Of a stretch of 64,000 bases of DNA, positions 51,971-62,465 are shown piece by piece. Positions within the stretch are counted from its first letter, which is position 1. Each line of letters opens with the position of its first letter. Position numbers and translations under genes: made by a program. The DNA is from Pseudarthrobacter sp. NamE5 (GTDB taxonomy: Bacteria > Actinomycetota > Actinomycetes > Actinomycetales > Micrococcaceae), in NCBI RefSeq assembly GCF_005796225.1, contig NZ_VAHO01000002.1:1-64000 (forward strand). Direction: 5' to 3'. The notes beneath the pieces were generated by a model, which was given only the letters and a program-made list of their open reading frames with translations, made no database searches and was not told the DNA's origin.

Positions 51971-54900
51971 ATGACGTATTACCCGAAGGCCTCAGCCAGT
52001 ACTTCCACCAGCGCGCCGTCCAGCGGCGGCGCCGCAGTGTCCGCCTCCGTGAAGTTCCCGGAGATCGAAGAGCGCATCCTGAAGTACTGGGACCAGGACG
52101 GCACCTTCCAGGCCAGCATCGACCAGCGCAGCCCTGACGCTCCCGGCGGCGAACCCGGCAGCAACGAATTCGTCTTCTACGACGGCCCGCCCTTCGCCAA
52201 TGGGCTGCCGCACTACGGCCACCTGCTGACCGGCTACGCCAAGGACCTGGTGGGCCGTTACCAGACCCAGCGCGGCAAGCGCGTGGAGCGCCGCTTCGGC
52301 TGGGACACCCACGGCCTCCCCGCCGAGCTCGAAGCCATGAAGCAGCTGGGCATGACGGACAAAACCCAGATCGAGGCCATGGGCATCGACAAGTTCAACG
52401 ACGCGTGCCGTGCCTCCGTGATGAAGTACGCCGATGAGTGGCGGAACTATGTTACGCGGCAGGCACGCTGGGTGGACTTCGACAACGACTACAAAACGCT
52501 CAATGTCGAGTACATGGAATCGGTCCTCTGGGCCTTCAAGCAGCTGCACGAGAAGGGCCTGACCTACAACGGCTACCGGGTGCTTCCGTACTGCTGGAAG
52601 GACGAGACGCCGCTGTCCAACCATGAGCTGCGGATGGACGACGACGTCTACAAGAACCGCCAGGACCAGACCGTCACCGTGACTTTCCCCATCAAAGCGG
52701 GGGAGTCGGAGCTGTCCAGGCAGCTCGCAGGCGTCCAGGCCCTCGCCTGGACCACCACGCCCTGGACCCTGCCCACCAACGCCGCCCTCGCCGTCGGGCC
52801 TTCCATCACATACGCCGTGCTGCCAGCGGGGCCGAACGGGATCAAGGCCGCCTCCGCGGACGCACCAGTCGCAGGAAGCTTCCTGCTGGCCGCGGACCTG
52901 GTCGGCAACTACGCCAAGGACCTGGGCTACGACGATTTCGAGGCAGCCCAGGCTGCCGTGGTCTCCACGCACACAGGCAGCGAACTTGAGGGCCTGGGCT
53001 ACGAGCCGCTGTGGCATGACTTTGCCGACAACGAAAAGTACGGCATGGAGAACGCCTGGCGGTTCCTGGTGGCTGACTACGTGACCACCACCGACGGCAC
53101 CGGCCTCGTCCACCAGGCCCCGGCCTACGGCGAGGACGACCAGAAGGTCTGCGAGGAAGCCGGCATCCCCGTCATCCTTTCCGTCGACGAGGGCGCCAAG
53201 TTCCTCCCGCTCTTCAAGCACGGCGACCTGCACGACATCGTGGGCCTGCAGGTCTTCGAAGCGAACAAGCCCATCACGCAGGTGCTGCGCGCGCAGGGCC
53301 GGCTGGTGCGCCAGGCCAGCTATGAGCACAGCTACCCGCACTGCTGGCGCTGCCGCAACCCGCTGATCTACCGCGCCGTGTCCTCCTGGTACGTGGAGGT
53401 CACCAAGTTCAAGGACCGCATGTCCGAGCTGAACCAGGAGATCAACTGGATCCCCGGCAACGTCAAGGACGGCCAGTTTGGAAAATGGCTGGAGAACGCG
53501 CGCGACTGGTCCATCAGCCGCAACCGCTACTGGGGCAGCCCCATCCCCGTGTGGCAGTCCAGCGACCCCGAATACCCGCGCACGGACGTGTACGGATCGC
53601 TTGCCGAAATCGAAGCCGACTTCGGCCGGCTGCCGCGGAACAAGGACGGCGAAGTGGACCTGCACCGGCCGTTCATCGATGACCTGACCCGCCCCAACCC
53701 GGATGACCCCCGCACCCCGGAAGAGGGCCAGTCTGTCATGCGCCGCGTGGAGGACGTGCTGGACGTCTGGTTCGACTCCGGCTCCATGCCCTACGGCCAG
53801 GTGCACTACCCGTTTGAGAATGAAGCCTGGTTCGATACCCACAACCCGGCCGACTTCATCGTGGAGTACATCGGACAGACCCGCGGCTGGTTCTACATGC
53901 TGCACATCCTGTCCACCGCACTGTTCGACCGGCCGGCGTTCCGCAACGTCATCAGCCACGGAATCGTGCTGGGCTCGGACGGGCAGAAGATGTCCAAGAG
54001 CCTGCGCAACTACCCGGATGTGTCCGAGGTGCTGGACCGTGACGGCTCCGACGCCATGCGCTGGTTCCTGATGTCCAGCCCCATCCTCCGCGGCGGCAAC
54101 CTCGTGGTGACCGAGCAGGGCATCCGCGACGGCGTCCGCCAGGTCATCCTGCCGCTGTGGAACGTGTACAGCTTCTTCACGCTTTACACGAACGCTGCCA
54201 ACAGCGGGGCCGGCTACGACGCGCAGCTCCGCTATGACGGCTACGTCGATACCCTTGACCAGTACCTGCTGGCCAACACCGGCGAGCTTGTCAGCACCAT
54301 GACTGAACGCCTGGACGAGTACGACATCTCGGGAGCCTGCGACGCCCTGCGCAGCTACCTGGACATGCTCACGAACTGGTACGTGCGCCGCAGCCGCCAG
54401 CGGTTCTTTGACGAGGACCGGGACGCCTTCGATGCGCTCTTCACGGCGCTGGAGACCGTCTCCCGGGCCGCCGCCTCGCTGCTGCCGCTGGTTTCCGAGG
54501 AGATCTGGCGCGGCCTCACCGGCGGCCGTTCCGTCCACCTGGCCGACTGGCCCGACGCGGCGCTGTTCCCCGCCAACGCGGACCTGGTCCAGGCCATGGA
54601 CAAGGTCCAGCAGATCTGTTCCACCGGGTCCTCACTGCGCAAGGCCGCAAACCTGCGCGTCCGCCTTCCGCTCCGGGAACTGACGGTGGTGGCACCCGGC
54701 GCCGACGCGCTGGCAGGATTCGCCGCCGTCGTCGCGGACGAGCTCAACCTGCGCTCCGTCCGGCTGCTGGATGCTGCCACGGCATCACCGGAGGAATTCG
54801 GCGTCCAGCAGAAGCTGGTGGTCAATGCCCGTGCCGCCGGCCCGCGGCTCGGCAAGAACGTCCAGCTGGCCATCAAGGGTTCAAAGTCCGGCGACTGGTC

Positions 54901-55309
54901 AGTGGATGACGACGGGGTGGTCACCGCCGGCGGTCTGCAGCTCGAACCGCAGGAGTACACGCTGGAAATCGTAGTGGCCGAGTCCGAAGGCGGTGCGTCC
55001 ACCAAGGCCGTCGCGGTCCTGCCCGGCGGCGGCTTCGTGGTCCTGAACACCGAGGTCACCCCCGAACTCGAAGCGGAAGGCCTGGCCAGGGACATGGTCC
55101 GCGCCATCCAGCAGGCACGCAAGGACGCCGGGCTCAACGTGAGCGACCGCATTCGGACATCGGTCACTGCCCGGCAGAACGTCGTCGATGCCCTGCTCGC
55201 CAACGCCGGCCTGGTGAAGGACGAAACCCTGACCGTGGACCTCGTGGCGGAACCTGCAGACGTCGCCGAGTCCGTCGTCGCCGTGGAAAAAGTGGAGGCG
55301 GCAGCATGA
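51971..55309 (+). CDS. ileS: Isoleucyl-tRNA synthetase, IleS2-like
   Basis: Charges tRNA-Ile. The 1112-residue protein has the HIGH region [20 protein letters not shown], the [18 protein letters not shown] segment, an editing domain and [14 protein letters not shown] (KMSKS). The HYGH and GLPHYGH wording and the length match the eukaryote-like IleS2 class, usually mupirocin-resistant, rather than the E. coli IleS1 class. The start ATG 51971 has AGGA at 51960-51963 and lies at the end of the T-box. Its stop overlaps folC by four bases (ATGA). Confidence 0.95.
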   Translation: MTYYPKASASTSTSAPSSGGAAVSASVKFPEIEERILKYWDQDGTFQASIDQRSPDAPGGEPGSNEFVFYDGPPFANGLPHYGHLLTGYAKDLVGRYQTQRGKRVERRFGWDTHGLPAELEAMKQLGMTDKTQIEAMGIDKFNDACRASVMKYADEWRNYVTRQARWVDFDNDYKTLNVEYMESVLWAFKQLHEKGLTYNGYRVLPYCWKDETPLSNHELRMDDDVYKNRQDQTVTVTFPIKAGESELSRQLAGVQALAWTTTPWTLPTNAALAVGPSITYAVLPAGPNGIKAASADAPVAGSFLLAADLVGNYAKDLGYDDFEAAQAAVVSTHTGSELEGLGYEPLWHDFADNEKYGMENAWRFLVADYVTTTDGTGLVHQAPAYGEDDQKVCEEAGIPVILSVDEGAKFLPLFKHGDLHDIVGLQVFEANKPITQVLRAQGRLVRQASYEHSYPHCWRCRNPLIYRAVSSWYVEVTKFKDRMSELNQEINWIPGNVKDGQFGKWLENARDWSISRNRYWGSPIPVWQSSDPEYPRTDVYGSLAEIEADFGRLPRNKDGEVDLHRPFIDDLTRPNPDDPRTPEEGQSVMRRVEDVLDVWFDSGSMPYGQVHYPFENEAWFDTHNPADFIVEYIGQTRGWFYMLHILSTALFDRPAFRNVISHGIVLGSDGQKMSKSLRNYPDVSEVLDRDGSDAMRWFLMSSPILRGGNLVVTEQGIRDGVRQVILPLWNVYSFFTLYTNAANSGAGYDAQLRYDGYVDTLDQYLLANTGELVSTMTERLDEYDISGACDALRSYLDMLTNWYVRRSRQRFFDEDRDAFDALFTALETVSRAAASLLPLVSEEIWRGLTGGRSVHLADWPDAALFPANADLVQAMDKVQQICSTGSSLRKAANLRVRLPLRELTVVAPGADALAGFAAVVADELNLRSVRLLDAATASPEEFGVQQKLVVNARAAGPRLGKNVQLAIKGSKSGDWSVDDDGVVTAGGLQLEPQEYTLEIVVAESEGGASTKAVAVLPGGGFVVLNTEVTPELEAEGLARDMVRAIQQARKDAGLNVSDRIRTSVTARQNVVDALLANAGLVKDETLTVDLVAEPADVAESVVAVEKVEAAA

Positions 55310-56664
55310 CCGATCATTTCTCGGTGGAAAGTGTCTACGCCGAACTGCTGGGCAGGGCGCCGGAGAACAAGATGGAGCCGCGGCTCGCGCCGCTGTTCCG
55401 GGCCATGGATGTGCTGGGGGAGCCGAACAAGGCGTTCCCGATCATCCACGTGACCGGGACCAACGGCAAGACCTCCACGGCGCGCATGATCGAGTCCGTC
55501 CTCCGTGCCCATGGGCTGAGCACCGGCCGGTACACCAGCCCGCATCTGTCCAAGGTCACCGAACGGATCAGCATCGACGGCCACCCGGTCTCCGACGAGA
55601 CGTTCGTCCGCATCTGGGACGAGATCCGTCCCTACCTGCAGATCGTGGATTCGGAGCTGGAGGCCGAGGGCCAGCCGCGCCTCACCTACTTCGAATGCCT
55701 GACCATCCTTGGTTTTGCCATCTTCGCTGACCAGCCGGTGAACGTGGCCGTCATTGAGGTCGGCCTGGGCGGCATCACCGACGCGACCAACGTGGGGGAC
55801 GGCCAGGTATCCGTGATCACGCCGATCTCCCTGGACCACACCGACCTGCTGGGTGACACCACGGAAGACATCGCGTACGAAAAGGCCGGCATCATCAAGC
55901 CCGGCGGCTACCTCATCAGCGCCGCCCAGCCGCTGGACGCCGCCCAGGTCCTGCTGGAGAAGGCCAAGGACGTGGGTGTGCCCTTCCGCTTCGAAGGCGT
56001 GGAATTCGGGGTTGAATCGCGGACAGTGGCAGTGGGCGGCCAAATGGTCACCGTCCAGGGTATCGCGGGCCGCTACCCGGACCTGCTGGTGCCGCTGCAC
56101 GGCGCCCACCAGGCCCAGAACGCCGCCGTGGCAGTCGCTGCCCTTGAAGCCTTCTTCGGCGGCGAAAAGGAACTCGACTTCGAGGTCCTGCAGGAAGGCT
56201 TCGCCAACGTGTCATCCCCGGGCCGGCTGGAGGTGGTGCGGACCGCGCCCACCATCATTGTGGATGCCGCCCACAATCCCGACGGCATCAAGGCCTCTGC
56301 CGCCGCCCTCCAGGAGGCCTTCACCTTCACCAGGCTGGTCCCGGTGGTGGGCGTGCTGCAGGAAAAAGACGCCGAGGAAATCCTCCGCCAGCTCAAGGAA
56401 TCCCTGGGAGAAGTGGCAGAAGAGTTCTGCTTCACGCAGTCGAACTCCCCGCGCGCGGTCCCGGCGGCCGAACTCGCCGAACTGGCCGTCGACCTGGGTT
56501 TCGGCGAGGACAACGTGCACATCGCCGAAAAGCTCGACGACGCCCTGGAATGGGCGGTGGAACGGGCAGAAGCCAACGACGACCTCTCCGGCGGCGTGCT
56601 GGTCACCGGCTCCATCACCCTGGTGGCGGAAGCGCGGATCCTGCTCGGAAAGACGGAGGCGTAG
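55306..56664 (+). CDS. folC: Bifunctional dihydrofolate/folylpolyglutamate synthase
   Basis: Adds glutamate to dihydropteroate and to folates. The 452-residue Mur-ligase-like enzyme has [16 protein letters not shown] (P-loop), [39 protein letters not shown] and a C-terminal domain with ERA-like [15 protein letters not shown]. It overlaps ileS (ATGA) and is 3 bp from the DUF4233 gene. ileS-folC-DUF4233-ndk is the same neighbourhood as the mycobacterial valS-folC-Rv2446c-ndkA set. Confidence 0.95.
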   Translation: MTDHFSVESVYAELLGRAPENKMEPRLAPLFRAMDVLGEPNKAFPIIHVTGTNGKTSTARMIESVLRAHGLSTGRYTSPHLSKVTERISIDGHPVSDETFVRIWDEIRPYLQIVDSELEAEGQPRLTYFECLTILGFAIFADQPVNVAVIEVGLGGITDATNVGDGQVSVITPISLDHTDLLGDTTEDIAYEKAGIIKPGGYLISAAQPLDAAQVLLEKAKDVGVPFRFEGVEFGVESRTVAVGGQMVTVQGIAGRYPDLLVPLHGAHQAQNAAVAVAALEAFFGGEKELDFEVLQEGFANVSSPGRLEVVRTAPTIIVDAAHNPDGIKASAAALQEAFTFTRLVPVVGVLQEKDAEEILRQLKESLGEVAEEFCFTQSNSPRAVPAAELAELAVDLGFGEDNVHIAEKLDDALEWAVERAEANDDLSGGVLVTGSITLVAEARILLGKTEA

Positions 56665-56667
56665 GCA

Positions 56668-57135
56668 ATGGCCAGGCTGACCAAGGCCCAGCGCGAATGG
56701 CGCCCGGGCATGCCAAAGAAACGCCGCTCCACCAAGGTCTTGTTCGCTTCCACGGTGCTCCTCCTGGAAGCCTTCGTCATGTTCTTCGCCACCTTGGTGG
56801 TTTTCGGACTGCGCCGCGGTGAGTTCCCGCCGTCGCTCATCCTGGGGGTTGGCATTGCGCTGAGTGCGGTGATGGTGGTGGCATGCGCCTTCCTCACCAA
56901 ACCCTGGGGCATGGGGCTGGGCTGGATCCTGCAGCTCGTCCTGATCCTGACCGGCATCTTCGAACCCGCCATGTTCCTGGTGGGCGCCCTCTTCGCCGCC
57001 GCCTGGTGGTACGGGATCCGCACCGGAATCCGGCTGGACTTGGAAGCCGGGGAACGCGCGCGCGAGCAGGCCGAGTGGGAGGCAACGCATCCAGACCAGG
57101 CCGCCGGGCCGGGCGAACAGCCACAATCCCCGTAA
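56668..57135 (+). CDS. DUF4233 family membrane protein
   Basis: A 155-residue protein with a basic N-terminus (KAQREWRPGMPKKRRSTK) and about four transmembrane helices (VLFASTVLLLEAFVMFFATL, LILGVGIALSAVMVVACAFL, GMGLGWILQLVLILTGIF, AMFLVGALFAAAWWYGI). The polar C-terminus ends PGEQPQSP. The family (Rv2446c-type) is fixed between folC and ndk in many actinobacteria. The function is unknown. It is 3 bp after folC and 54 bp before ndk. Confidence 0.88.
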   Translation: MARLTKAQREWRPGMPKKRRSTKVLFASTVLLLEAFVMFFATLVVFGLRRGEFPPSLILGVGIALSAVMVVACAFLTKPWGMGLGWILQLVLILTGIFEPAMFLVGALFAAAWWYGIRTGIRLDLEAGERAREQAEWEATHPDQAAGPGEQPQSP

Positions 57136-57189
57136 GGCGAAGTCCCCGTAGACTTGTCCCGAAACCCAACCCAACGCATTGGAGCAGTT

Positions 57190-57612
57190 GTGACCACTGA
57201 GCGCACCCTCGTCCTGATCAAGCCCGACGGCGTCGCCCGTAACCTTACCGGCGCCATTCTGGCCCGCATCGAAGCCAAGGGGTACACCCTGGCCGAGCTG
57301 AAAAAGGTTGACGCCTCCCGCGAACTGCTGGAGCAGCACTACGAGGAGCACGTGGGCAAGCCCTTCTACGAGCCGCTGGTGGAGTTCATGCTGAGCGGTC
57401 CTGTCGTCGCGGCCATTTTCGAAGGCCACCGCGTCATTGAGGGGTTCCGGTCACTGGCCGGCACTACCGACCCCACCACCGCCGCCCCCGGCACCATCCG
57501 CGGCGACTTCGGCCGGGACTGGGGCCAGAAGGTGCAGCAGAACCTGGTCCACGGCTCCGACTCGAGCAATTCCGCTGAGCGCGAGATCAAGATCTGGTTC
57601 CAGGAGTCCTGA
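57190..57612 (+). CDS. ndk: Nucleoside diphosphate kinase
   Basis: Transfers phosphate between nucleoside di- and triphosphates. The 140-residue protein has TLVLIKPDGVARNLTG (start), GKPFYEPLVEFMLSGPVVA and the active-site His in NLVHGSDSSNSAEREI. The GTG at 57190 is the start, following GGAG. A longer frame to 57154 is not needed. A remarkable 25-bp hairpin follows. Confidence 0.96.
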   Translation: MTTERTLVLIKPDGVARNLTGAILARIEAKGYTLAELKKVDASRELLEQHYEEHVGKPFYEPLVEFMLSGPVVAAIFEGHRVIEGFRSLAGTTDPTTAAPGTIRGDFGRDWGQKVQQNLVHGSDSSNSAEREIKIWFQES

Positions 57613-57625
57613 GCGGAGTCCTGTT

Positions 57626-57680
57626 GAGGTGACAGATAAGGCCGATGTTCTTCGTGAACATCGGCCTTATCTGTCACCTC
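57626..57680. repeat. 25-bp perfect inverted repeat between ndk and the VKOR gene
   Basis: GAGGTGACAGATAAGGCCGA... (57626-57650) pairs without mismatch with 57656-57680 across a TTCGT loop. There is no T-run, so it is not a typical terminator. It stands between convergent genes. It could be a bidirectional terminator or a copy of a dispersed palindromic element. Confidence 0.85.
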
Positions 57681-57699
57681 GCAGGTTTCGAACTGCGGT

Positions 57700-58383
57700 C
57701 TAGAACCCTGACGTTCCCGCGAACACCTGGATGAACGCGAAGAAGATGGTGGCGATGACCGCGACGTACAGCAGCGCGGTGATGATCCAGCCGGAGTCGG
57801 CCAGGACGCGGGCGGCCCTGGCGGGAACCCGGATGACGCCGGCCGTGATGTTGCGGATGGTCACCCAGACGAAGAGCGGAATCATGGCTGCCCAAACGAT
57901 CATGCAGAACGGGCACAGGATGCGGATGTCGTAGAGTGCCTGGGACCAGAGCCACACGACGAACACGAAGCCAAGCGTGACACCCGTTTGCAGGCCAACC
58001 CAGAACCAGCGGGCAAAGGTTGCACCTGACAGCAGCGCCATGCCCACGGTGATGATCACGGCGAAGGCAACGATGCCGATGAACATGTTGGGGAACCCGA
58101 ACAGCGAACTCTGCCAGGTCTTCATCACGTCGCCGCAGGAGATCCACGGGTTCACGTCGCACACTGTGGTGTGGTTGGGATCCTGGAGTACGGCCAGTTT
58201 TTCCAGGACCAGGGTTCCGGAGGCGAGCCAGCCGATGGCGCCGGTAATGACGAGGAGCCAGCCGAAGGGCCGGTTCCGCGTCATCGCCGGGACAGATCCT
58301 GCCGCGTCGGCTGCAGGATCGCGGTCCTGGTTCAGGCTCCGTTCCGGGGCCGAAGTGCCGCTGGGTGGGGAAATGCTGGGCAT
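57700..58383 (-). CDS. Vitamin K epoxide reductase (VKOR) family protein
   Basis: A 227-residue membrane protein with four or five helices. The VKOR quartet is visible: the loop pair in TTVCDVNPWISCGDV and the active-site CxxC in LCPFCMIVW. The family reoxidises DsbA-like oxidoreductases to make disulfides in exported proteins, and no fused thioredoxin domain is present. A Ser/Pro-rich tail of about 35 residues precedes the first helix (MSPSISPP-like start). It is convergent with ndk, divergent from the rne leader. Confidence 0.9.
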   Translation of the reverse strand: MPSISPPSGTSAPERSLNQDRDPAADAAGSVPAMTRNRPFGWLLVITGAIGWLASGTLVLEKLAVLQDPNHTTVCDVNPWISCGDVMKTWQSSLFGFPNMFIGIVAFAVIITVGMALLSGATFARWFWVGLQTGVTLGFVFVVWLWSQALYDIRILCPFCMIVWAAMIPLFVWVTIRNITAGVIRVPARAARVLADSGWIITALLYVAVIATIFFAFIQVFAGTSGF

Positions 58384-58823
58384 GGGCTAGGCGTCCTTTT
58401 CATCGGGTGCTCCTTGCCTGATTGTAACGCCGGCGGCTGGGAAGACCTTCCAGGCAGGGGAACAGGTGCAGCCGCCTCCGCCGCTAGATAGCCCGTGTAT
58501 GAGAGAATGAACGTGGCTGGAACCCGAACCACACTTCGGACTCCGGTCCGGTGGCTTGTTCGCAAGACCGCCAATGATGAGCAGGGCAGGCATCGGCTTC
58601 ACCGACGCAGCCTCCCGCACTCCATTGGGCGGCACCTGGTTGTGGCACTTCGAACAACGGGTTTCAGAACATCCCGCCGGCCTCCACGGGCTGCCGCACC
58701 CCACTGCCGGTGCGAACCTGGAGGTATCCACTTGACTTCTGTCAAGGCCTGCGGGTTTTGACAATATGTGCCCCAATGGGTGCCGGATGTGGCGGTACGT
58801 CAGGGGCAGGAGTGTTGCCACAT
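58384..58823. other. Leader region of rne (440 bp, no gene)
   Basis: The only open frame (58495-58761) gives a low-complexity Arg/Thr-rich product and is not believed. TAGATA near 58485 and TTGACT (58732-58737) or TTGACA (58758-58763) give several possible promoter parts, so the rne 5' UTR may be short or some 320 nt. RNase E often controls its own mRNA through its 5' UTR, which makes the length notable. Confidence 0.35.
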
Positions 58824-61800
58824 ATGGATAATGAACAAGTTTCAGCCGTTAACGATGAAGCAGCTGCCGCCGAGGCTGCTACCGCGCCGAAGAAGGCCAC
58901 GAGGACCCGGCGAAAGCCTGCAGGGAAGGCCGACGACGGCCTGACCGCCACAGCAGAAATTGGCACCGGAGCGGACACCCCGGAAGAAAACCTGCCGGCA
59001 GGGGAGGGGCCCGCCGACCAGGCCACGGCCGAGAACGCCGAGGCCGCCGCTGCAGAAACGAAAGCCCCTGCACGGCGCACCCGCGCCCGGAAGAAGGCAG
59101 AGACCGCCGAGCCGCTGCCCGCCTTTGCGGACGAGTCAGCAGCCGCTGGCGCGGACGTTGCAGCGGAGACAGCGGTCGCAGTTGATGCAGGTGCACCGAA
59201 CAGCGCCGAGGGTGCGGACCCCGCAGTGGAGCCGGAGCCGGAAACGAAGCCTGTCCGCCGCCGTCGCGTTGCCACCCGGAAGGCCTCAGCCCCGGTTGCC
59301 GCTCCCGAGGCCGCAGCGCCGGCCGCAGAGCCGCTGCCGTTGGAACAGCCGGCCCCGGCCGCAGCCGGAGAAGTGGCCGAAACGCCGGCTGCCGGGGAAG
59401 AGGCAGCACCGGAAGCACAGGCAACAGGCGAAGCACCTGCACCGTCCGCGGATCAGACGGCCGCGGAGGTATCCGGAACGGTAAACCCAGGGCCCGGGGC
59501 AGCAGCAGAAGTTTCGGAGAGCGCCGGCGCGGCGACTGGAGCCGGGCAGGAGCCGTCGGCCCCTGCCACAGCAGCACCTGAAGCGCCCTCCGCTCCCGCC
59601 AGCCCCTTCGCATCACTGTTCATGGAGCCCGGTTCGCCCACATCCGTGCTGTTCCAGGCCCCGGACCTCAGCACGGTCGTGCGGCCCGCGCCGGCTGCCG
59701 CGGAAGAAGCTGACGAAGACGATACGGAAGATGATTCCGAGGACGCCGGCAGCCGCCGGAGGCGCCGGGGCCGCGGCCGCCGGAGCCGCAGCCGGCTGGG
59801 CGAGCGGGACGCTGAGGCCGATGCGGAAAGCAGTGACGCCGCCGATGCCGACGTTACCGAGGAGACTGACGGGGAATCCCTCGGCCAGGCGGACGACGTC
59901 GTGACCTCCCGCCGTCGCCGTCGCCGCCGCCGTGGCGACCAGGACCTCGAACTGACGGGCGGGGCTGAGGATGATCCGCCCAACACGGTGACGCGTGTTC
60001 GCGCACCGCGCGCAGTCAGTGAGGCGCCTTCCAGCAATCGCGTCACCAGCGTTAAGGGTTCCACCCGCCTGGAGGCAAAGAAGCAGCGCCGCCGCGAATC
60101 ACGCGACACCGGCCGCCGCCGCACCGTTATCACCGAGGCGGAGTTCCTGGCCCGCAGGGAGTCCGTGGACCGGCAGATGATTGTCCGCCAGCGCGACGAC
60201 AGAATTCAGATCGCCGTCCTCGAGGATGGCGTCCTGGCCGAGCACTTTGTCTCCAAGACGCAGCAGGACTCGCTGATCGGCAACGTCTACCTGGGCAAGG
60301 TGCAGAACGTCCTGCCGTCCATGGAAGCCGCCTTCGTGGACATTGGGCGCGGCCGCAACGCCGTCCTGTACGCCGGCGAAGTCAACTGGGAGGCCGTCAA
60401 CCTCGAGGGCAAGCAGCGCAGGATCGAAAACGCGCTCAAGTCCGGGGACACCGTCCTGGTCCAGGTCACCAAAGACCCCGTGGGACACAAGGGCGCGCGC
60501 CTCACCAGCCAGATTTCGCTGCCCGGCCGCTACCTCGTCTACGTGCCCGGCGGTTCCATGACCGGCATCTCCCGCAAGCTGCCCGACGTCGAACGCAACC
60601 GCCTCAAGCGGATCCTCAAGGACCGCCTCCCGGAGCAGGCAGGCGTGATTGTGCGCACCGCCGCCGAAGGCGCATCCGAGGAAGAGTTGACCCACGATAT
60701 CAACCGGCTGCGCGCGCAGTGGGAGGGCATCGAAAGCCAGTCCAAGTCCACCAAGGTCCTTGCCCCTGAACTGCTCTACGGCGAACCGGACCTCACCATC
60801 AAGGTGGTCCGCGACGTTTTCAACGAGGACTTCTCCAAGCTGATCGTTTCCGGCGAGGAAGCCTGGGACACCATCGAGGCCTATGTCACCTACGTGGCCC
60901 CGGACCTGGTGGGCCGGCTTGAGAAGTGGACCAAGGACCAGGACATCTTCGCAGCGTGGCGGATCGACGAGCAGATCCACAAGGCCCTGGAGCGGAAGGT
61001 CTTCCTCCCCTCCGGCGGCTCATTGGTGATCGACCGCACCGAAGCCATGACCGTGGTGGACGTCAACACGGGCAAGTTCACCGGCAGCGGCGGCAACCTC
61101 GAAGAGACGGTAACCAAGAACAACCTTGAGGCCGCCGAGGAAGTGGTGCGGCAGCTTCGCCTGCGCGACATCGGCGGCATCATCGTCATCGACTTCATCG
61201 ACATGGTCCTCGAATCCAACCGCGACCTGGTGCTGCGCCGCCTGGTGGAATGCCTGGGCCGGGACCGTACCAAGCACCAGGTTGCCGAGGTCACGTCCCT
61301 TGGCCTGGTCCAGATGACCCGCAAGCGCATGGGTACCGGGCTCCTGGAAGTGTTCGGTGAGCAGTGTGAAGCCTGCGCCGGCCGCGGGGTGGTGACCCAT
61401 GACGATCCCGTGGAACACCGCCGTGCCAACATTGTTGCAGCCGAGCACCACGTGCAGCGTTCGGACAGCAGGCCGGAGGTACGCGCCGAAGGTCACCGGA
61501 ATGAGGGCCAGCGGACGGACAGCAGCCAGCCGGGCAGCCGTCCGGACCGGAAACGGCGCCGCGGCCGCGGCGGCCAGCAGCCCGATGTTGCCCCTGCCCC
61601 CGCAGTCCACGTGCACACGGTCCACCCGGACCCGGCAGACGCCGAGCGGCATGCGAAAGCAGAAGCCACCAGGCTGGCCCTTGCCAACATCGCTGCGGCT
61701 GCACATGCTGCCCATCTTCATGACGACGAGGTGGCCGCGGCCCGCCAGGCGGCGCCTGCCCAGCCGGCGGCGCCCGCCGAGTTGGCAGCACAGGCGCCTG

Positions 61801-62330
61801 AGAAGCACGACGGCGAAGCCCCCCGGCCTGCCGCGGTCCTGACCTTCGGCGGGGAGAAAGTGGTCCTGCCGTTTGTGGAACATGCCGAGGAGCAACAGCC
61901 GAAACCGGCCCTGACGCTCGACCGGCTCGCCGAAGCCTTCGCCCACCTGGGCGAGCCCCCTGCCGCCGAAGAGAAGGCCGAGCAGACCGCGGAACGGGAA
62001 CCGGAGCAGGTCCGGGCCACCCCGGCGCAGCAGGACCAGCCGCAGCAGCGGACGGTTCCTGCCGCCGCGGAAAAAGACTATTCCGACCACACCCTGGAGC
62101 AGTCCCGCCCGCGCCGGGCACGCCGCAACCGCAGTGCCAGCCGTGCGCAAGGGGCAGCCAACGAGACGTCGGTGGAGCAGCACGAGAATGTTCCGGCAGC
62201 GGCAACCGGACATTCCCATTCAGCCAAGGCACCGGAGCCTGACCAGGCGCCCGCCGCCAAGGCAAGCAGCAGCAAGCCCGCCGAGGCGCCCATCATCCTG
62301 GGTGTCGGGGTTCCCGCCTCGGAGCTGTAA
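58824..62330 (+). CDS. rne: Ribonuclease E/G family endoribonuclease
   Basis: Main endonuclease for rRNA processing and mRNA decay. The 1168-residue protein has a central catalytic core (about 455-900): S1 domain with GNVYLGKVQNVLPSMEAAFV, then GLVQMTRKRMGTGL, MTVVDVNTGKFTGSGGNLE (metal Asp) and the zinc-link CEACAGRG. The N-terminal 455 residues are Ala/Pro/Glu/Arg-rich low complexity, and the C-terminal 250 are also disordered, the actinobacterial inverted arrangement. The start ATG 58824 has AGGAG at 58808-58812. Upstream frame to 58710 is not supported. Confidence 0.94.
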   Translation: MDNEQVSAVNDEAAAAEAATAPKKATRTRRKPAGKADDGLTATAEIGTGADTPEENLPAGEGPADQATAENAEAAAAETKAPARRTRARKKAETAEPLPAFADESAAAGADVAAETAVAVDAGAPNSAEGADPAVEPEPETKPVRRRRVATRKASAPVAAPEAAAPAAEPLPLEQPAPAAAGEVAETPAAGEEAAPEAQATGEAPAPSADQTAAEVSGTVNPGPGAAAEVSESAGAATGAGQEPSAPATAAPEAPSAPASPFASLFMEPGSPTSVLFQAPDLSTVVRPAPAAAEEADEDDTEDDSEDAGSRRRRRGRGRRSRSRLGERDAEADAESSDAADADVTEETDGESLGQADDVVTSRRRRRRRRGDQDLELTGGAEDDPPNTVTRVRAPRAVSEAPSSNRVTSVKGSTRLEAKKQRRRESRDTGRRRTVITEAEFLARRESVDRQMIVRQRDDRIQIAVLEDGVLAEHFVSKTQQDSLIGNVYLGKVQNVLPSMEAAFVDIGRGRNAVLYAGEVNWEAVNLEGKQRRIENALKSGDTVLVQVTKDPVGHKGARLTSQISLPGRYLVYVPGGSMTGISRKLPDVERNRLKRILKDRLPEQAGVIVRTAAEGASEEELTHDINRLRAQWEGIESQSKSTKVLAPELLYGEPDLTIKVVRDVFNEDFSKLIVSGEEAWDTIEAYVTYVAPDLVGRLEKWTKDQDIFAAWRIDEQIHKALERKVFLPSGGSLVIDRTEAMTVVDVNTGKFTGSGGNLEETVTKNNLEAAEEVVRQLRLRDIGGIIVIDFIDMVLESNRDLVLRRLVECLGRDRTKHQVAEVTSLGLVQMTRKRMGTGLLEVFGEQCEACAGRGVVTHDDPVEHRRANIVAAEHHVQRSDSRPEVRAEGHRNEGQRTDSSQPGSRPDRKRRRGRGGQQPDVAPAPAVHVHTVHPDPADAERHAKAEATRLALANIAAAAHAAHLHDDEVAAARQAAPAQPAAPAELAAQAPEKHDGEAPRPAAVLTFGGEKVVLPFVEHAEEQQPKPALTLDRLAEAFAHLGEPPAAEEKAEQTAEREPEQVRATPAQQDQPQQRTVPAAAEKDYSDHTLEQSRPRRARRNRSASRAQGAANETSVEQHENVPAAATGHSHSAKAPEPDQAPAAKASSSKPAEAPIILGVGVPASEL

Positions 62331-62346
62331 AGCCACAAATATCCGG

Positions 62347-62385
62347 AATGCCCGGCCCGCCACGAACAGTGGACGGCCGGGCATT
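62347..62385 (+). terminator. Terminator after rne
   Basis: AATGCCCGGCC (62347-62357) pairs with GGCCGGGCATT (62375-62385), followed by TGGGTTT. An inner CCAC/GTGG stem supports it. Confidence 0.82.
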
Positions 62386-62465
62386 TGGGTTTAAGGGAGC
62401 AGGCCAGGGGTGCGGTAGCAATCCGTCACCTTCGCCGTGACCCGGCAAAAAAGCTAGGCTGGGAA

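Noticed and set aside
51992..54538. An 848-codon open frame on the minus strand inside ileS
   Set aside because: It is antisense to the ileS gene. Its composition (Val/Gly/His/Asp-rich, no recognisable motif) is the usual shadow of a high-GC gene. ileS has HIGH and KMSKS motifs and a T-box.
58495..58761. An 88-codon open frame in the rne leader as a leader peptide gene
   Set aside because: The translation is Arg/Thr-rich without a recognisable family and no good ribosome site was seen. Shadow frames of this kind are common here.
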